Shown here: positions 1 to 8,166 of the stretch, piece by piece
Position numbering within the stretch: the stretch's first letter is position 1
How the letters are laid out: every line of letters starts with the position of its first letter
Assembly: GCA_001603805.1 (NCBI GenBank)
Contig: LUZY01000013.1
Location: forward strand, 124,001 to 188,000
Length of the DNA stretch: 64,000 bases
Direction of reading: 5' to 3'
Origin: Deferribacterales bacterium Deferri_01
Lineage (GTDB): Bacteria; Chrysiogenota; Deferribacteres; Deferribacterales; Geovibrionaceae
The notes under the pieces: generated by a model
What the model saw: only the letters and a program-made list of their open reading frames with translations
Database searches by the model: none
What the model was told of the DNA's origin: nothing
Position numbers and translations under genes: made by a program

Positions 1-125
1 CAAATATCATTATGAGAGCAGAATCAATGACACAACCAGTGCTTTTATCATTAATAATATTGATTATTTTGACATTTATAACCTTCATTGCAGGTGTATT
101 CATGCTTAAGCGTTATTCTGAATAA
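1..125 (+). CDS. Small or 5'-truncated membrane protein, C-terminal end
   Basis: An open frame runs from the window edge to a TAA at 123-125. The first ATG in this frame is at 12 and would give a 37-residue protein with one hydrophobic helix (about residues 9-31) and a basic end (LKRYSE). No stop precedes that ATG inside the window and no clear ribosome binding site can be seen, so this may be the tail of a larger membrane protein that starts upstream or a genuine single-helix small protein. The function is not recognisable. Confidence 0.45.
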   Translation, partial: NIIMRAESMTQPVLLSLIILIILTFITFIAGVFMLKRYSE

Positions 126-153
126 ATTAAACCTCTCCTTTTTCCTAAAATAG

Positions 154-182
154 TTGACAAGTTTTATTTATAGAGTTAGAAA
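154..182 (+). promoter_or_regulatory. Possible sigma-70 promoter for the zinc-ribbon gene
   Basis: TTGACA at 154-159 is followed after 17 bases by TAGAAA at 177-182, in an AT-rich stretch 75 bases before the start at 258. The -35 box is perfect and the -10 box matches TATAAT at four of six positions. Confidence 0.45.
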
Positions 183-257
183 ATTAAAACTTTAATTTGC
201 ATTCCTAACAAACTGTCATCGTTTTAGTTAAATATTCCGAGGGAGAGGTTAAATTTG

Positions 258-404
258 ATGAGAGAAGAAACTGCTGAAAAGCAGACTCATAATGATAAAG
301 AATACAGATGCCCGAATTGTGGTAAGCTCCTTATGAAAGGGGATGTTAATATTGTTCAGATTAAATGCCCACGCTGTAAAAATATTGTTACTTTCAAAGG
401 GTAG
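258..404 (+). CDS. Small zinc-ribbon protein, Com-like
   Basis: This 48-residue protein starts at an ATG preceded by GGGAGAGG. It has two CxxC pairs, CPNCGK near residue 20 and CPRCKN near residue 38, which would bind one zinc ion. The spacing and the phrase IKCPRCKNIV resemble the Com family (Mu translational activator of mom, Pfam Mu-like Com). No phage or modification genes lie nearby, so a Mu-type role is not supported here; a nucleic-acid or protein-binding zinc ribbon is the safer reading. It precedes the radical SAM gene by 82 bases in the same orientation and may be cotranscribed with it. Confidence 0.75.
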   Translation: MREETAEKQTHNDKEYRCPNCGKLLMKGDVNIVQIKCPRCKNIVTFKG

Positions 405-486
405 TGTTCAGTAAGAGTCAAAAAGAACAGTATCTTTATTTTTTCCTATAAGCTATTATTGCCCCTGTTTCCTTCGGGGAGGGCTT

Positions 487-1842
487 ATGGGCTCAAATGA
501 AAATTATTTAAACCGCTTTGTTGAATCAGCAAAAAAAGAATACGGACAAGGGTATGATTCTCTACGTTTTCTAACACCTGAAGAAGCCGTTCGTGCTGTA
601 TCCAAAAGGACAGAGCTTCTTGAGAGCCTCAAAGGAAAAATTAAATGGGATTACTCAGGCACAAAGACAGATTCCGAAAACCTCTCCCCGGGCTGCCGCC
701 TCTGCGGAAGCGGTGAGTGGTCATGCCTTTTTATAAATAACAAATGCAACTGTTCCTGCTTTTACTGCCCTGCATCTCAGGATGAAAAGGGCGTTCCCGC
801 CACAAATACCGTGAGTTTTCCTGCTCCGGAGGAGTATGCGGCATACCTGAAAAAGTTCAGCTTCAAGGGTGCAAGCATCAGCGGTGGCGAGCCTCTGCTC
901 ACACCAAAACTTACTCTCGCTTTTATCAGAACAATAAAAAAAGCTTTCGGAAATAATATTTACCTCTGGATGTACACTAACGGTACTCTGGCGGATGATG
1001 AAATCCTCGCCAGCCTGCGTGATGCGGGGCTTGATGAGATACGTTTTGATATAGGCGCAACATCATACAAACTGGATAATCTGAAACGTGCCTGTGGAGT
1101 GATACCCACTGTTACTGTTGAGATTCCTGCAATACCTGAGGAAAAGGAGCTTTTACAGAAGCTTATGCCGGAACTTGCGGAAATGGGAGTCAAACATCTT
1201 AACCTCCACCAGTTGAGGCTTACTCCGTATAACTTTGAAAAACTTATTAAGAGAAACTACACATATATCCACGGTGAGAGGGTTACAGTTCTGGAATCAG
1301 AGCTTACAGCCCTTGAGGTCATTAAATACGGAAAAGACAACAACATTAATCTACCCGTCAATTACTGCTCTTTTGTTTATAAAAACCGTTTTCAGGCGGC
1401 AGGAGCGAGAAGGCGTAATGCCGGTTTTATAATGAAGGGTTACGAAACTCTCACCGAAAGCGGATTTATTCGTACTTTCTGCCTCAAAGGAGATAGCAAT
1501 GTACTTACCTCTCTTTCTTCTTCTTTTAGCGAAGGTCTGTTTATGATGAACGGCGGAGAGCTTTATGTACACCCGTCTTTGATGAAAAACCTTGATTTAT
1601 GCGGTATTAAGGTAGTTATAAGATATTCTGCGGCCCGCCAGATGGGTTCTGTGAGCTACCATAACCCGTTTATGGAGGTGAAGGTGACTAAAAGCAAAAA
1701 GATAGCTGTGGAGCGTTACCGCACCGGGGATGAAATTATACTTGGACAGGACGAAGCCGCCTCATTTGCCGATAAAGGAACGCTGCCTGAGAGGCTTGAT
1801 GAATATGAGTTTATAAAAGAAGGCTTGCAGGAATACATATAA
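487..1842 (+). CDS. Radical SAM protein with extra N-terminal cysteines
   Basis: This 451-residue protein has a radical SAM cluster motif C87-x3-C91-x2-C94 (CNCSCFYC), followed by a GGEP-type SAM-binding segment (SGGEPLL near residue 137). Three more cysteines, C70-x2-C73-x6-C80, lie just before the motif in a conserved-looking block (GCRLCGSGEWSC) and could bind metal or a second cluster. The C-terminal ~150 residues do not look like SPASM and remain unassigned. The ATG is preceded by GGGGAGGG. The arrangement, with a Cys block directly before CX3CX2C, recalls methanogen-type protein-modifying radical SAM enzymes such as Mmp10, but that comparison is from memory and not tested. The substrate is unknown. 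A small zinc ribbon gene precedes it. Confidence 0.8.
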   Translation: MGSNENYLNRFVESAKKEYGQGYDSLRFLTPEEAVRAVSKRTELLESLKGKIKWDYSGTKTDSENLSPGCRLCGSGEWSCLFINNKCNCSCFYCPASQDEKGVPATNTVSFPAPEEYAAYLKKFSFKGASISGGEPLLTPKLTLAFIRTIKKAFGNNIYLWMYTNGTLADDEILASLRDAGLDEIRFDIGATSYKLDNLKRACGVIPTVTVEIPAIPEEKELLQKLMPELAEMGVKHLNLHQLRLTPYNFEKLIKRNYTYIHGERVTVLESELTALEVIKYGKDNNINLPVNYCSFVYKNRFQAAGARRRNAGFIMKGYETLTESGFIRTFCLKGDSNVLTSLSSSFSEGLFMMNGGELYVHPSLMKNLDLCGIKVVIRYSAARQMGSVSYHNPFMEVKVTKSKKIAVERYRTGDEIILGQDEAASFADKGTLPERLDEYEFIKEGLQEYI

Positions 1843-1902
1843 ATTTTTTTCACTGCCACAGATAAAAATAGGCAGAAGCTGGCTTTAAATTGAGAAACTT
1901 TA

Positions 1903-2364
1903 TTAAAAGGCTGAATATTTAGTACGCTCCCAGCGATCCTCAGACAACTTCCCGCTTCTAACGGTACGGGAGATTATTTTGTTACTTAAAACTTTTATTT
2001 GAGCAGTGTAGTCAAATTCAGTATCTTTTTCTCCGCCCTTAATTTCAATTATAAATGAGCTTTTATCATCCTGTTTAATTTTTGCTTCGTATGGGTTTGC
2101 CAAATCCATGTAGACTGACAAGGGGACATCTACTTTGCTCTCTCCTACCTGAATTTCCAGAGAAGTTATCATATCCGCCTCAATGATATCTAAGCTTCCC
2201 CAGGCGTCATAGATTTTATAGGGATTGTCCATATCGTTCTGTGTGGTAATTTCGACAACTATATTGTTATAGTGTAACACTATTTTATCGTTTGAAATAT
2301 CAAACGCAAATGCTAATGATGAGAAAGTTATTGTGAACAAGAATATTTTCAGAAAAAGTTTCAT
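1903..2364 (-). CDS. Small exported protein of unknown function
   Basis: This 153-residue protein has a typical cleavable signal peptide (basic MKLFLK, a hydrophobic run, then SLAFA before FDIS at residue 21), so it should be periplasmic. The mature part is rich in alternating beta-strand-like segments and lacks cysteine, suggesting a small beta-sandwich. No family is recognised. It lies downstream of the amino acid symporter gene but is separated from it by a strong terminator, and it converges with the radical SAM gene. It probably has its own promoter. Confidence 0.65.
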   Translation of the reverse strand: MKLFLKIFLFTITFSSLAFAFDISNDKIVLHYNNIVVEITTQNDMDNPYKIYDAWGSLDIIEADMITSLEIQVGESKVDVPLSVYMDLANPYEAKIKQDDKSSFIIEIKGGEKDTEFDYTAQIKVLSNKIISRTVRSGKLSEDRWERTKYSAF

Positions 2365-2404
2365 AAATAAACCTCATTAAATATTGTTTAGTTTTAATTC
2401 GGAT

Positions 2405-2432
2405 AAAAAGAGCGTGCCATTTCAGGCACGCC
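2405..2432 (-). terminator. Intrinsic terminator of the symporter gene
   Basis: GCGTGCC (2412-2418) pairs with GGCACGC (2425-2431) around a six-base loop. Read on the minus strand the stem is followed by CTCTTTTT. It lies just past the stop of the symporter gene. Confidence 0.8.
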
Positions 2433-2442
2433 CTTTGTCTTT

Positions 2443-3783
2443 TTAATCTTTAATATTTGCGAAATAGTCTCTGGTTTCTTTGACCACCACAGGGGTAAGC
2501 CCGAGAAGACCTATAAGGTTTGGCACTGCCATCAGCCCGTTGAAAACATCGGAAAGCAGCCAAACTACATCAAGCTTGGAAATTGCACCGACTCCCACAA
2601 AGACTATGAAAACGTATCTGTAAACGGGGATTGACTTAAGCCCGAAGAGATACTCCATGGATCTTTCACCGTAGTAGCACCAGCCGAGGATTGTTGAGTA
2701 AGCAAATAGCGCAAGGCTTATAGCCACTATCACTGCTCCGCCTGAAAAACCAGTTGAGAATGCAAATGTGGTGAGATCCGCACCGTTTCTGCCGCTTGCC
2801 CATGTGTCGGTAACTATAAGAACAAGACCTGTCATTGTGCAGACAACTATAGTGTCGATGAATGTCTGAGTCATGGAAACAAGCGCCTGCGTTACAGGGT
2901 GTTTTGTCTGAGCGGCAGCAGCAGCTATGGGAGAGCTTCCGAGACCTGATTCGTTGGAGAAAACGCCTCTTGCCACACCCATTCTGATAGCGAGCATAAC
3001 CCCTGCGCCTGCAAAACCGCCTGTGGCAGCAGCAGGTGAGAATGCCTTTTCAAAAATAAGGGCAAAGGCACCGGGAACATGCCCAGCATACATAATAAGT
3101 ATTGCGATTGCGCTGATAATATAAAACACTATCATTACAGGAACAAGGATACTTGTTACTCTGCCTATACTTTTGATTCCGCCGAGAACAACAAGCGCCG
3201 TGATGAACATCAGCGTTATTCCGGTGAAATGAGCAGGTATGCCGAATGTACTTTTCATCGCATCAGCAACAGAGTTTGACTGAACCATGTTGCCGATACC
3301 GAATGAAGCCACAACAGCAAAAACTGCAAAGAGCATGCCGAGTTTTTTCCAGCCGAGACCGTTGGAGATATAGTACATAGGGCCACCGCTCATTGAGCCA
3401 TCTTCCTTTTGTACACGGTATTTAACGGCGAGAACCGCTTCGGCATATTTTGTCGCCATACCCACAAGTCCGGTTACCCACATCCAGAACATAGCACCGG
3501 GACCGCCTATGGCAATTGCTGTTGCCACACCGGCTATGTTACCCGTTCCCACTGTTGCGGAAAGGGCTGTCATAAGTGCCTGAAAATGTGTGATGTCTCC
3601 GGGGTGATCGTCTGCTTCTCTCTTTTTGATAAGAGCCAGCCAGAGTGAGTGAAAAAGTTTGGTGAACTGAAGGAATCTGAGGTTGATTGAAAGCCAGATA
3701 CCTGTGCCCACAAGTAAAACAAGAAGTGGCGGACCCCAAACGATTCCGCCTATTAGGTTAAGAATATGTTCAAATTGCTCCAC
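2443..3783 (-). CDS. Alanine/glycine:cation symporter (AGCS family)
   Basis: This 446-residue integral membrane protein of the sodium:alanine (or glycine/proton) symporter family imports small neutral amino acids with Na+ or H+. The family hallmark is clear near residues 70-100 ([15 protein letters not shown]), followed by a conserved GGPMYY segment near residue 134 and a [11 protein letters not shown] segment near residue 275. About ten to eleven hydrophobic helices are visible, and the length is normal for the family. It stands alone, with a terminator directly downstream. Exact substrate specificity cannot be read from sequence. Confidence 0.92.
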   Translation of the reverse strand: MEQFEHILNLIGGIVWGPPLLVLLVGTGIWLSINLRFLQFTKLFHSLWLALIKKREADDHPGDITHFQALMTALSATVGTGNIAGVATAIAIGGPGAMFWMWVTGLVGMATKYAEAVLAVKYRVQKEDGSMSGGPMYYISNGLGWKKLGMLFAVFAVVASFGIGNMVQSNSVADAMKSTFGIPAHFTGITLMFITALVVLGGIKSIGRVTSILVPVMIVFYIISAIAILIMYAGHVPGAFALIFEKAFSPAAATGGFAGAGVMLAIRMGVARGVFSNESGLGSSPIAAAAAQTKHPVTQALVSMTQTFIDTIVVCTMTGLVLIVTDTWASGRNGADLTTFAFSTGFSGGAVIVAISLALFAYSTILGWCYYGERSMEYLFGLKSIPVYRYVFIVFVGVGAISKLDVVWLLSDVFNGLMAVPNLIGLLGLTPVVVKETRDYFANIKD

Positions 3784-3939
3784 TGTTTACCCCCAATAAA
3801 GATTTGAGCGAAAATCATACTACTTAATTTCATTATTTTCAAACATTTGTTTTATGTTTTGAACCAAAGTGTTCGCCAGCAGGCTTGAGACAAAGCTGTG
3901 TTAAGGGCGGATAAATGTAACAGCGGTTTAAGGTGTGCT

Positions 3940-3979
3940 GTGCCCCCGTTTTTTCCCGCTGAAGATCAAACGGGGACAC
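3940..3979 (-). terminator. Strong hairpin after lutBA
   Basis: GTGCCCCCGTTT (from 3940) pairs with AAACGGGGACAC (3968-3979), a 12-base stem with one mismatch. It lies 28 bases past the stop of the lutBA gene on the minus strand. There is no good U-tract, so it may act as an RNA stabiliser or factor-assisted terminator rather than a classical intrinsic one. Confidence 0.5.
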
Positions 3980-4006
3980 AGGATAAGTTAGGAGAGGGGT
4001 AGAAGA

Positions 4007-6115
4007 TTATCTTAAAAACTCTGAAAGATGCATAACTTTAGTGCTTTTGCCCTTTTTGCCCAAACCTCCCGCTATCTGGATTACGCATCCCGGACAGTCG
4101 GTGAGGACAGTGTCTGCACCTGTTTTTTCTATATTTTCTGTTTTTTTATCGAGTATTCCGGCAGATATACCCGGATATTCAACAGACCACGAACCGCCGA
4201 AACCGCAGCATACATCACTGTCCTGCATCGGGATGAAGCTGTCTCCCAGAAGAGATGCCAGCAGATCCTCTGCGGATGAACCGAGCCCGCGTTTCTGGTG
4301 ACATGGTGTGTGATAAGTTACTTTTGCTTCCTTATTAAAAGAAACATCTGTAAGTTTTTTATCTTTAATGAACATAGCGAATGATTTAACCTTTTCCGAT
4401 ATGAGCCCGGCTTTTTTGAAGTCCTCCGGTCTGTCTTCGGTATAGTGCTTGAAATCTTCTTTGACGGCAAAGCCGCAGCTTGGGCAGAGAACCAGATAAG
4501 CTTCGTAATCATCCGGGTTTTTCATCTGTGCCAAACAGGCGGAGATGGTTTTTCGTCCGCCTTCACCGTCACCGCCGTGTATGGCAGGCAGCCCGCAGCA
4601 GGCGGCTTTATCAGGTATATCAACCTGATAGCCCTGTTTTTCCAGAAAGTTTACTAAGGCTGTTCCCATCTGAGGATAGAAATACTCCACAGCGCATCCG
4701 GGATAAAAAAAGATGCGCCCTTTAGGATTCTGCACAGAAGATCTGCCAGACATAATGTCTGTGAATGTTTTTTGTTTGATAGAGGGAAGCTCTCTGAAAT
4801 TTATTTCTCTGCCGGCAAAAGGGATTTTTTTGATTTTTCCGCCAGTTGTCAGTGGTGCGGCGAGTATGGAACCGGCTTTCATTATCACGCGGAAGCGTTT
4901 TCCGCTGCTTAAGATATTGCTGTAGAGGAATTTCTTGAGCGGGTTAAGACCAAACTTGCCGCCAATATTTACGTTAAGCTCGGCAATTATTTTTTGTAAA
5001 TCTATTCCAGACGGACAGTTGGTTGAACAGGCACGGCAGCCTATGCACATTTTCATTATGTCTCGTGCTTTTTCCTCGCCGTGGAACATCGCAGTCATTA
5101 TCAGCCCTATGGCTCCGAGATAAACATGACCGAATACGTGACCGCCAACCATTTCATAAGCCGGACAGACATTGGCGCAGCTCCCGCAGCGCATGCACTT
5201 GAGAGCTTCAGAGAAAAGAGGGTGGTCAAAAAAGGCAAGCCTTCCGTTATCGAGGAATATGTAATGAACTTCTTTTTGTCCTGTTTTCGATGTTTCGCAC
5301 GGAACCTGCCCCTTAATCCATGTGGTATATGTACTGATTCTTTGTCCTGTCGCACTCTTAGGGAGCATACGCACAACCTTGAGAGCTGTCTTAAAATCCG
5401 GCACAAGTTTCTCATAGCCCAAAAGAACAAAATGGACAGGGGGAACAGTTGCGGACAGCCTTGCATTGCCTTCGTTTGTGACTATGCCTATTGCTCCTGT
5501 GGACGCTACTGCGACATTAGCACCTGTGAGTCCTGCTCCTGCTTCAAAATAAGAATCTCTCAGAGCATGACGGGCTGTTTTAACCATTGCGTTGATATTT
5601 TCCCTGTCCAGACCGGCGTTAAGAAGTGCATTAAAGAGATCCGCTACCTGACCTCTGCTTTTATGTATGGCAGGCATAACCATATGAGACGGATGTTCCC
5701 CTGCAAGCTGTAGTATCCATTCACCGAGGTCGGTTTCCACAGGTTTAATGCCCCGGTTTTCAAGATAGGCGTTGAGCTTAATTTCCTCACTGGTCATGGA
5801 TTTTGATTTGACAATAGACTTTATGTTTTTATCTTTGCATATTTTTTCGATATATTTACAGGCATCAAGGCTTCCCGATGCTCTGTAAACCTTAGCACCG
5901 CTTTTTTCTGCATTTGCTTTGAACTCTTCAAACAGTGCTTCGCATTTCTCCCTTGTCATCGCTTTGAGGTTGTTCATCTCTTTCGTCATTGCGGTGAAGT
6001 CAAGCCCTGCATATGCGTTAGCCTTGGACGCTTTATATGCAGAGGCAAAGTTTTTCAGGTTAGTGTAAAGGATTTTATCATTCAGACTGCGTCTGATTCC
6101 GTCTTTTCCGCTCAT
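4007..6115 (-). CDS. Lactate utilisation Fe-S protein, LutB-LutA fusion
   Basis: This 702-residue cytoplasmic protein joins two normally separate subunits of the flavin-independent L-lactate dehydrogenase complex (LutABC/LldEFG). Residues ~60-290 are a LUD domain and ~300-370 carry two 4Fe-4S motifs (C307, C310, C313, C317 and C357, C360, C363, C367), as in LutB/LldF. Residues ~465-700 hold two cysteine-rich CCG domains (YPGC at 474, CCG at 506, TPCH at 605, CCG at 636, CPGC at 674), as in LutA/LldE. The gene follows lutC after 7 bases in the same operon. Expected role: oxidation of L-lactate to pyruvate with electron delivery to the respiratory chain. A terminal hairpin lies downstream. The fusion is intact, with no frameshift. 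Confidence 0.88.
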   Translation of the reverse strand: MSGKDGIRRSLNDKILYTNLKNFASAYKASKANAYAGLDFTAMTKEMNNLKAMTREKCEALFEEFKANAEKSGAKVYRASGSLDACKYIEKICKDKNIKSIVKSKSMTSEEIKLNAYLENRGIKPVETDLGEWILQLAGEHPSHMVMPAIHKSRGQVADLFNALLNAGLDRENINAMVKTARHALRDSYFEAGAGLTGANVAVASTGAIGIVTNEGNARLSATVPPVHFVLLGYEKLVPDFKTALKVVRMLPKSATGQRISTYTTWIKGQVPCETSKTGQKEVHYIFLDNGRLAFFDHPLFSEALKCMRCGSCANVCPAYEMVGGHVFGHVYLGAIGLIMTAMFHGEEKARDIMKMCIGCRACSTNCPSGIDLQKIIAELNVNIGGKFGLNPLKKFLYSNILSSGKRFRVIMKAGSILAAPLTTGGKIKKIPFAGREINFRELPSIKQKTFTDIMSGRSSVQNPKGRIFFYPGCAVEYFYPQMGTALVNFLEKQGYQVDIPDKAACCGLPAIHGGDGEGGRKTISACLAQMKNPDDYEAYLVLCPSCGFAVKEDFKHYTEDRPEDFKKAGLISEKVKSFAMFIKDKKLTDVSFNKEAKVTYHTPCHQKRGLGSSAEDLLASLLGDSFIPMQDSDVCCGFGGSWSVEYPGISAGILDKKTENIEKTGADTVLTDCPGCVIQIAGGLGKKGKSTKVMHLSEFLR

Positions 6116-6122
6116 TTTCTGC

Positions 6123-6602
6123 CTACCTGTCGGTAATTATGTAAACTGTCATTTCACATGGACCGTGAACGCCAATGGTGAGAACCCTTTCTATATCCGC
6201 AGTGCGGCTTGCTCCCGTGATAAAAGCTGTGAACGATGCAGGGTTTGATGTTTTTTCCTCAAGGAAGTTTGCTATGTCTTCCAGAGAAGGAACAATGCGT
6301 GACACCGGAACTGCAACATACAGTCTTTCTGCGAGGCAGGTGGCTTTACGCAGTGCTTCATCCGTGCTTTCAATTACCACGCTGCCTGTTTCAGCTATAG
6401 CGAAATCAGCTTCCACAAGGGCGGTGCTTATGCCTTCTTTTCCTGCGGAAACTTCCTGATTGTACTGCTTCTCTGTTTTAAGGCTGATATAATTGTAATT
6501 ATTGCTGCTTATTGATGAAAAAAAATCATCGCTGGAAATAAGTATATTTTTGCTGCTGACACTTTCTGAATATTTGATAAAGGTTTCGGTGAGTCCGCTC
6601 AT
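6123..6602 (-). CDS. lutC: Lactate utilisation protein C, LUD domain
   Basis: This 159-residue LUD-domain protein is the third component of the LutABC/LldEFG L-lactate oxidation system. The core is recognisable (ADFAIAETGSVVIES near residue 90 and ASRTADIERVLTIGVHGP near residue 130). It is shorter than many LutC proteins (about 200-240 residues), lacking part of the N-terminal region. It is the first gene of the lut operon, with GAGGA before the ATG at 6602, and it starts 18 bases from a perfect AGTGGT/ACCACT operator. It has no metal-binding cysteines. Confidence 0.85.
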   Translation of the reverse strand: MSGLTETFIKYSESVSSKNILISSDDFFSSISSNNYNYISLKTEKQYNQEVSAGKEGISTALVEADFAIAETGSVVIESTDEALRKATCLAERLYVAVPVSRIVPSLEDIANFLEEKTSNPASFTAFITGASRTADIERVLTIGVHGPCEMTVYIITDR

Positions 6603-6619
6603 TTCATCCTCACTTTTTA

Positions 6620-6634
6620 AGTGGTCTTACCACT
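6620..6634 (-). promoter_or_regulatory. LldR/FadR-type operator of the lut operon
   Basis: AGTGGT-CTT-ACCACT is a perfect six-base inverted repeat with a three-base spacer. It contains TGGTNNNACCA, the known recognition core of the GntR/FadR subfamily (LldR, PdhR). It begins directly after the -10 box, so a bound repressor would cover the start site. The likely ligand-responsive repressor is the FadR-type protein encoded at 12694-13407. Confidence 0.8.
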
Positions 6635-6663
6635 AGCGTATCCGCAGCTAAATTCTAAGTCAA
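6635..6663 (-). promoter_or_regulatory. Sigma-70 promoter of the lut operon
   Basis: On the minus strand TTGACT (6663-6658) and TACGCT (6640-6635) are separated by exactly 17 bases. Transcription would start near 6628, inside the operator, about 26 bases before the lutC start codon. Confidence 0.75.
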
Positions 6664-6798
6664 CAGTTTTTTATATGATGTATTTAAAATAGAGCAAAAG
6701 ATTAACTTATGTTTAAAGCATTGAATGATGGCTTTAATAAAGGGTTTCGGTGGTCTGAATTAATTATAACAAGTTTATAAAATGTGCAATAAAAAAGA

Positions 6799-6825
6799 TT
6801 GACAATGGTGTTCCAATGATATACT
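6799..6825 (+). promoter_or_regulatory. Probable sigma-70 promoter of the dctPQM-glcDF operon
   Basis: TTGACA (6799-6804) and TATACT (6820-6825) are spaced by 15 bases, somewhat short. The spacer contains AATGGTGTTCCAAT, an imperfect relative of the TGGTNNNACCA operator core. The predicted start site (~6832) falls at the left arm of the downstream inverted repeat. Confidence 0.6.
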
Positions 6826-6830
6826 TCTTG

Positions 6831-6857
6831 AAAGTGGTTTTAAAAATTTACCACTTT
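6831..6857 (+). promoter_or_regulatory. Wide-spaced operator-like inverted repeat before dctP
   Basis: AAAGTGGT (6831-6838) and ACCACTTT (6850-6857) form a perfect eight-base inverted repeat with an 11-base AT-rich spacer. The half-site AGTGGT is identical to that of the lut operator, but the spacing is 11 instead of 3. As at lut, it starts at the predicted transcription start. Shared control by the FadR-type repressor is likely; how one dimer spans the longer gap is unclear. Confidence 0.65.
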
Positions 6858-6888
6858 ACTTTTCAGGTTCTCTAGTCAGGAGGAAGAA

Positions 6889-8022
6889 ATGAAAAAACTG
6901 GTCAACTATTTAATTTCATGTGTGATGTTCACTGCACTGATGTTCACAGTAACCGGCTGCGGTCAGAACAAAAAAGCGGAAACTACCGCTGCTCCGGCTG
7001 TTGCAGAAAAAAAGATTTACAACTGGAAAATGGCTACTACCTGGTCAACGGGTATTCCATGGCACGACACAGCGGTACACTTCGCTGAAACCGTTGAAAA
7101 GATTACAGACGGTCAGCTTAAGATCAAGGTTTTTCCTGATGGCGCTCTTGTTCCTGCCTTCGAGGTGTTTGACGCTGTGAGAAACGGCGTTGTGGAAATG
7201 GGGCATGACTGGCCCGGATACTGGAAGGGAAAGGATGAGGGCTTTGTTGCTTTTGCTTCCGTTCCTTTTGGTCTGAACAATATCGAATACTCCATATGGC
7301 TTATGGAAGGCGGCGGAATGGCGCTTGCTGATGAGCTGTACGGAAACTTCGGTCTGAAGCCTCTCATGGGCGGAAATTCCGGTCAGGAGATGGGTTTCTT
7401 TACTAAAAACCCCGTGACTGATGTCAAACAGCTTGCCGGAATGAAGATAAGAACTGTTGGCTGGGCTGCCGATATTCTTAAGGAAATGGGTGTTTCTGTG
7501 ACTCCGCTTCCCGGCGGCGAAATTTATCTTGCTTTTGAAAGAGGTGTTCTTGATTCCGCAGAGTTCTCCACTCCGTTTATCACATACCCAATGGGTTTTC
7601 AGGAGATCGCAAAGAACGTAATGCTTCCCGGCTGGCATCAGACAGGTGTTCAGAACATGTTCAGCATCAACAAAAAAGCTTATGATGAACTTCCCCCTTA
7701 TCTTCAGCAGGCACTTATAATTGCATCATACGAGACTCAGATGTGGGATATCGCCAGAAGCGAAAAGAAAAATGCCGAAGCAATTCTCAAGTATCAGACA
7801 GAAGGAGTTTCATTTAATAAGCTGGATGCCCAGTCGCTTAATGAACTCAGAAAAACAACTGATGCGTATCTTGCCAAGCTCAGGTCAACAAACCCTCTGC
7901 TTGACAGAATACTCGGCTCGCAGAATGACTTCATAGCGGAATACTCCGTATGGAAGGATCTCCGAGGCGGGGTTGCTGCTTTTCCGAAGGATGAATACTT
8001 AAGCGGAAAACACTACGAATAA
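6889..8022 (+). CDS. dctP: TRAP transporter substrate-binding lipoprotein (DctP family)
   Basis: This 377-residue solute-binding protein belongs to a TRAP transporter. The N-terminus is a lipoprotein signal with lipobox VTGC (C24), so it is predicted to be membrane-anchored rather than free. The mature part begins with the DctP pattern YNWKMATTWSTG, with the family motif AGMKIRTVG near residue 185. The ATG at 6889 is preceded by CAGGAGGAAG. It is followed by dctQ and dctM and two 2-hydroxyacid oxidase genes, which points to lactate, glycolate or a related carboxylate as ligand. The ligand itself is inferred from context only. Confidence 0.92.
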   Translation: MKKLVNYLISCVMFTALMFTVTGCGQNKKAETTAAPAVAEKKIYNWKMATTWSTGIPWHDTAVHFAETVEKITDGQLKIKVFPDGALVPAFEVFDAVRNGVVEMGHDWPGYWKGKDEGFVAFASVPFGLNNIEYSIWLMEGGGMALADELYGNFGLKPLMGGNSGQEMGFFTKNPVTDVKQLAGMKIRTVGWAADILKEMGVSVTPLPGGEIYLAFERGVLDSAEFSTPFITYPMGFQEIAKNVMLPGWHQTGVQNMFSINKKAYDELPPYLQQALIIASYETQMWDIARSEKKNAEAILKYQTEGVSFNKLDAQSLNELRKTTDAYLAKLRSTNPLLDRILGSQNDFIAEYSVWKDLRGGVAAFPKDEYLSGKHYE

Positions 8023-8039
8023 AAAAAGTATAGTTTTAA

Positions 8040-8068
8040 GGGTGCGGGGCTGACTGGCTTCCGCATCC
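8040..8068 (+). terminator. Attenuator-like hairpin between dctP and dctQ
   Basis: GGGTGCGG (8040-8047) pairs with CCGCATCC (8061-8068), one G-T pair, followed by TGATTTATTTT. A partial terminator here would give more binding protein than permease, as is common in TRAP operons. Confidence 0.5.
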
Positions 8069-8166
8069 TGATTTATTTTCAGAGAGACTGCATGAAGTTT
8101 ACAAATATGTATTAAAGAGGCGGGCTAATCCGCACGGTATCCTTGCAGTCATTTTTCGGAGCAGAT

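Noticed and set aside
258-404. A Mu-like prophage remnant, suggested by the Com-like zinc ribbon
   Set aside because: No transposase, portal, tail or mom gene and no att-like repeats are near; one small zinc ribbon is not enough to call a prophage.
5081-5713. Open frame of 210 codons on the plus strand
   Set aside because: It lies entirely opposite the strongly coding lutBA gene and its translation is Cys/Ser-rich without motifs; a shadow frame.
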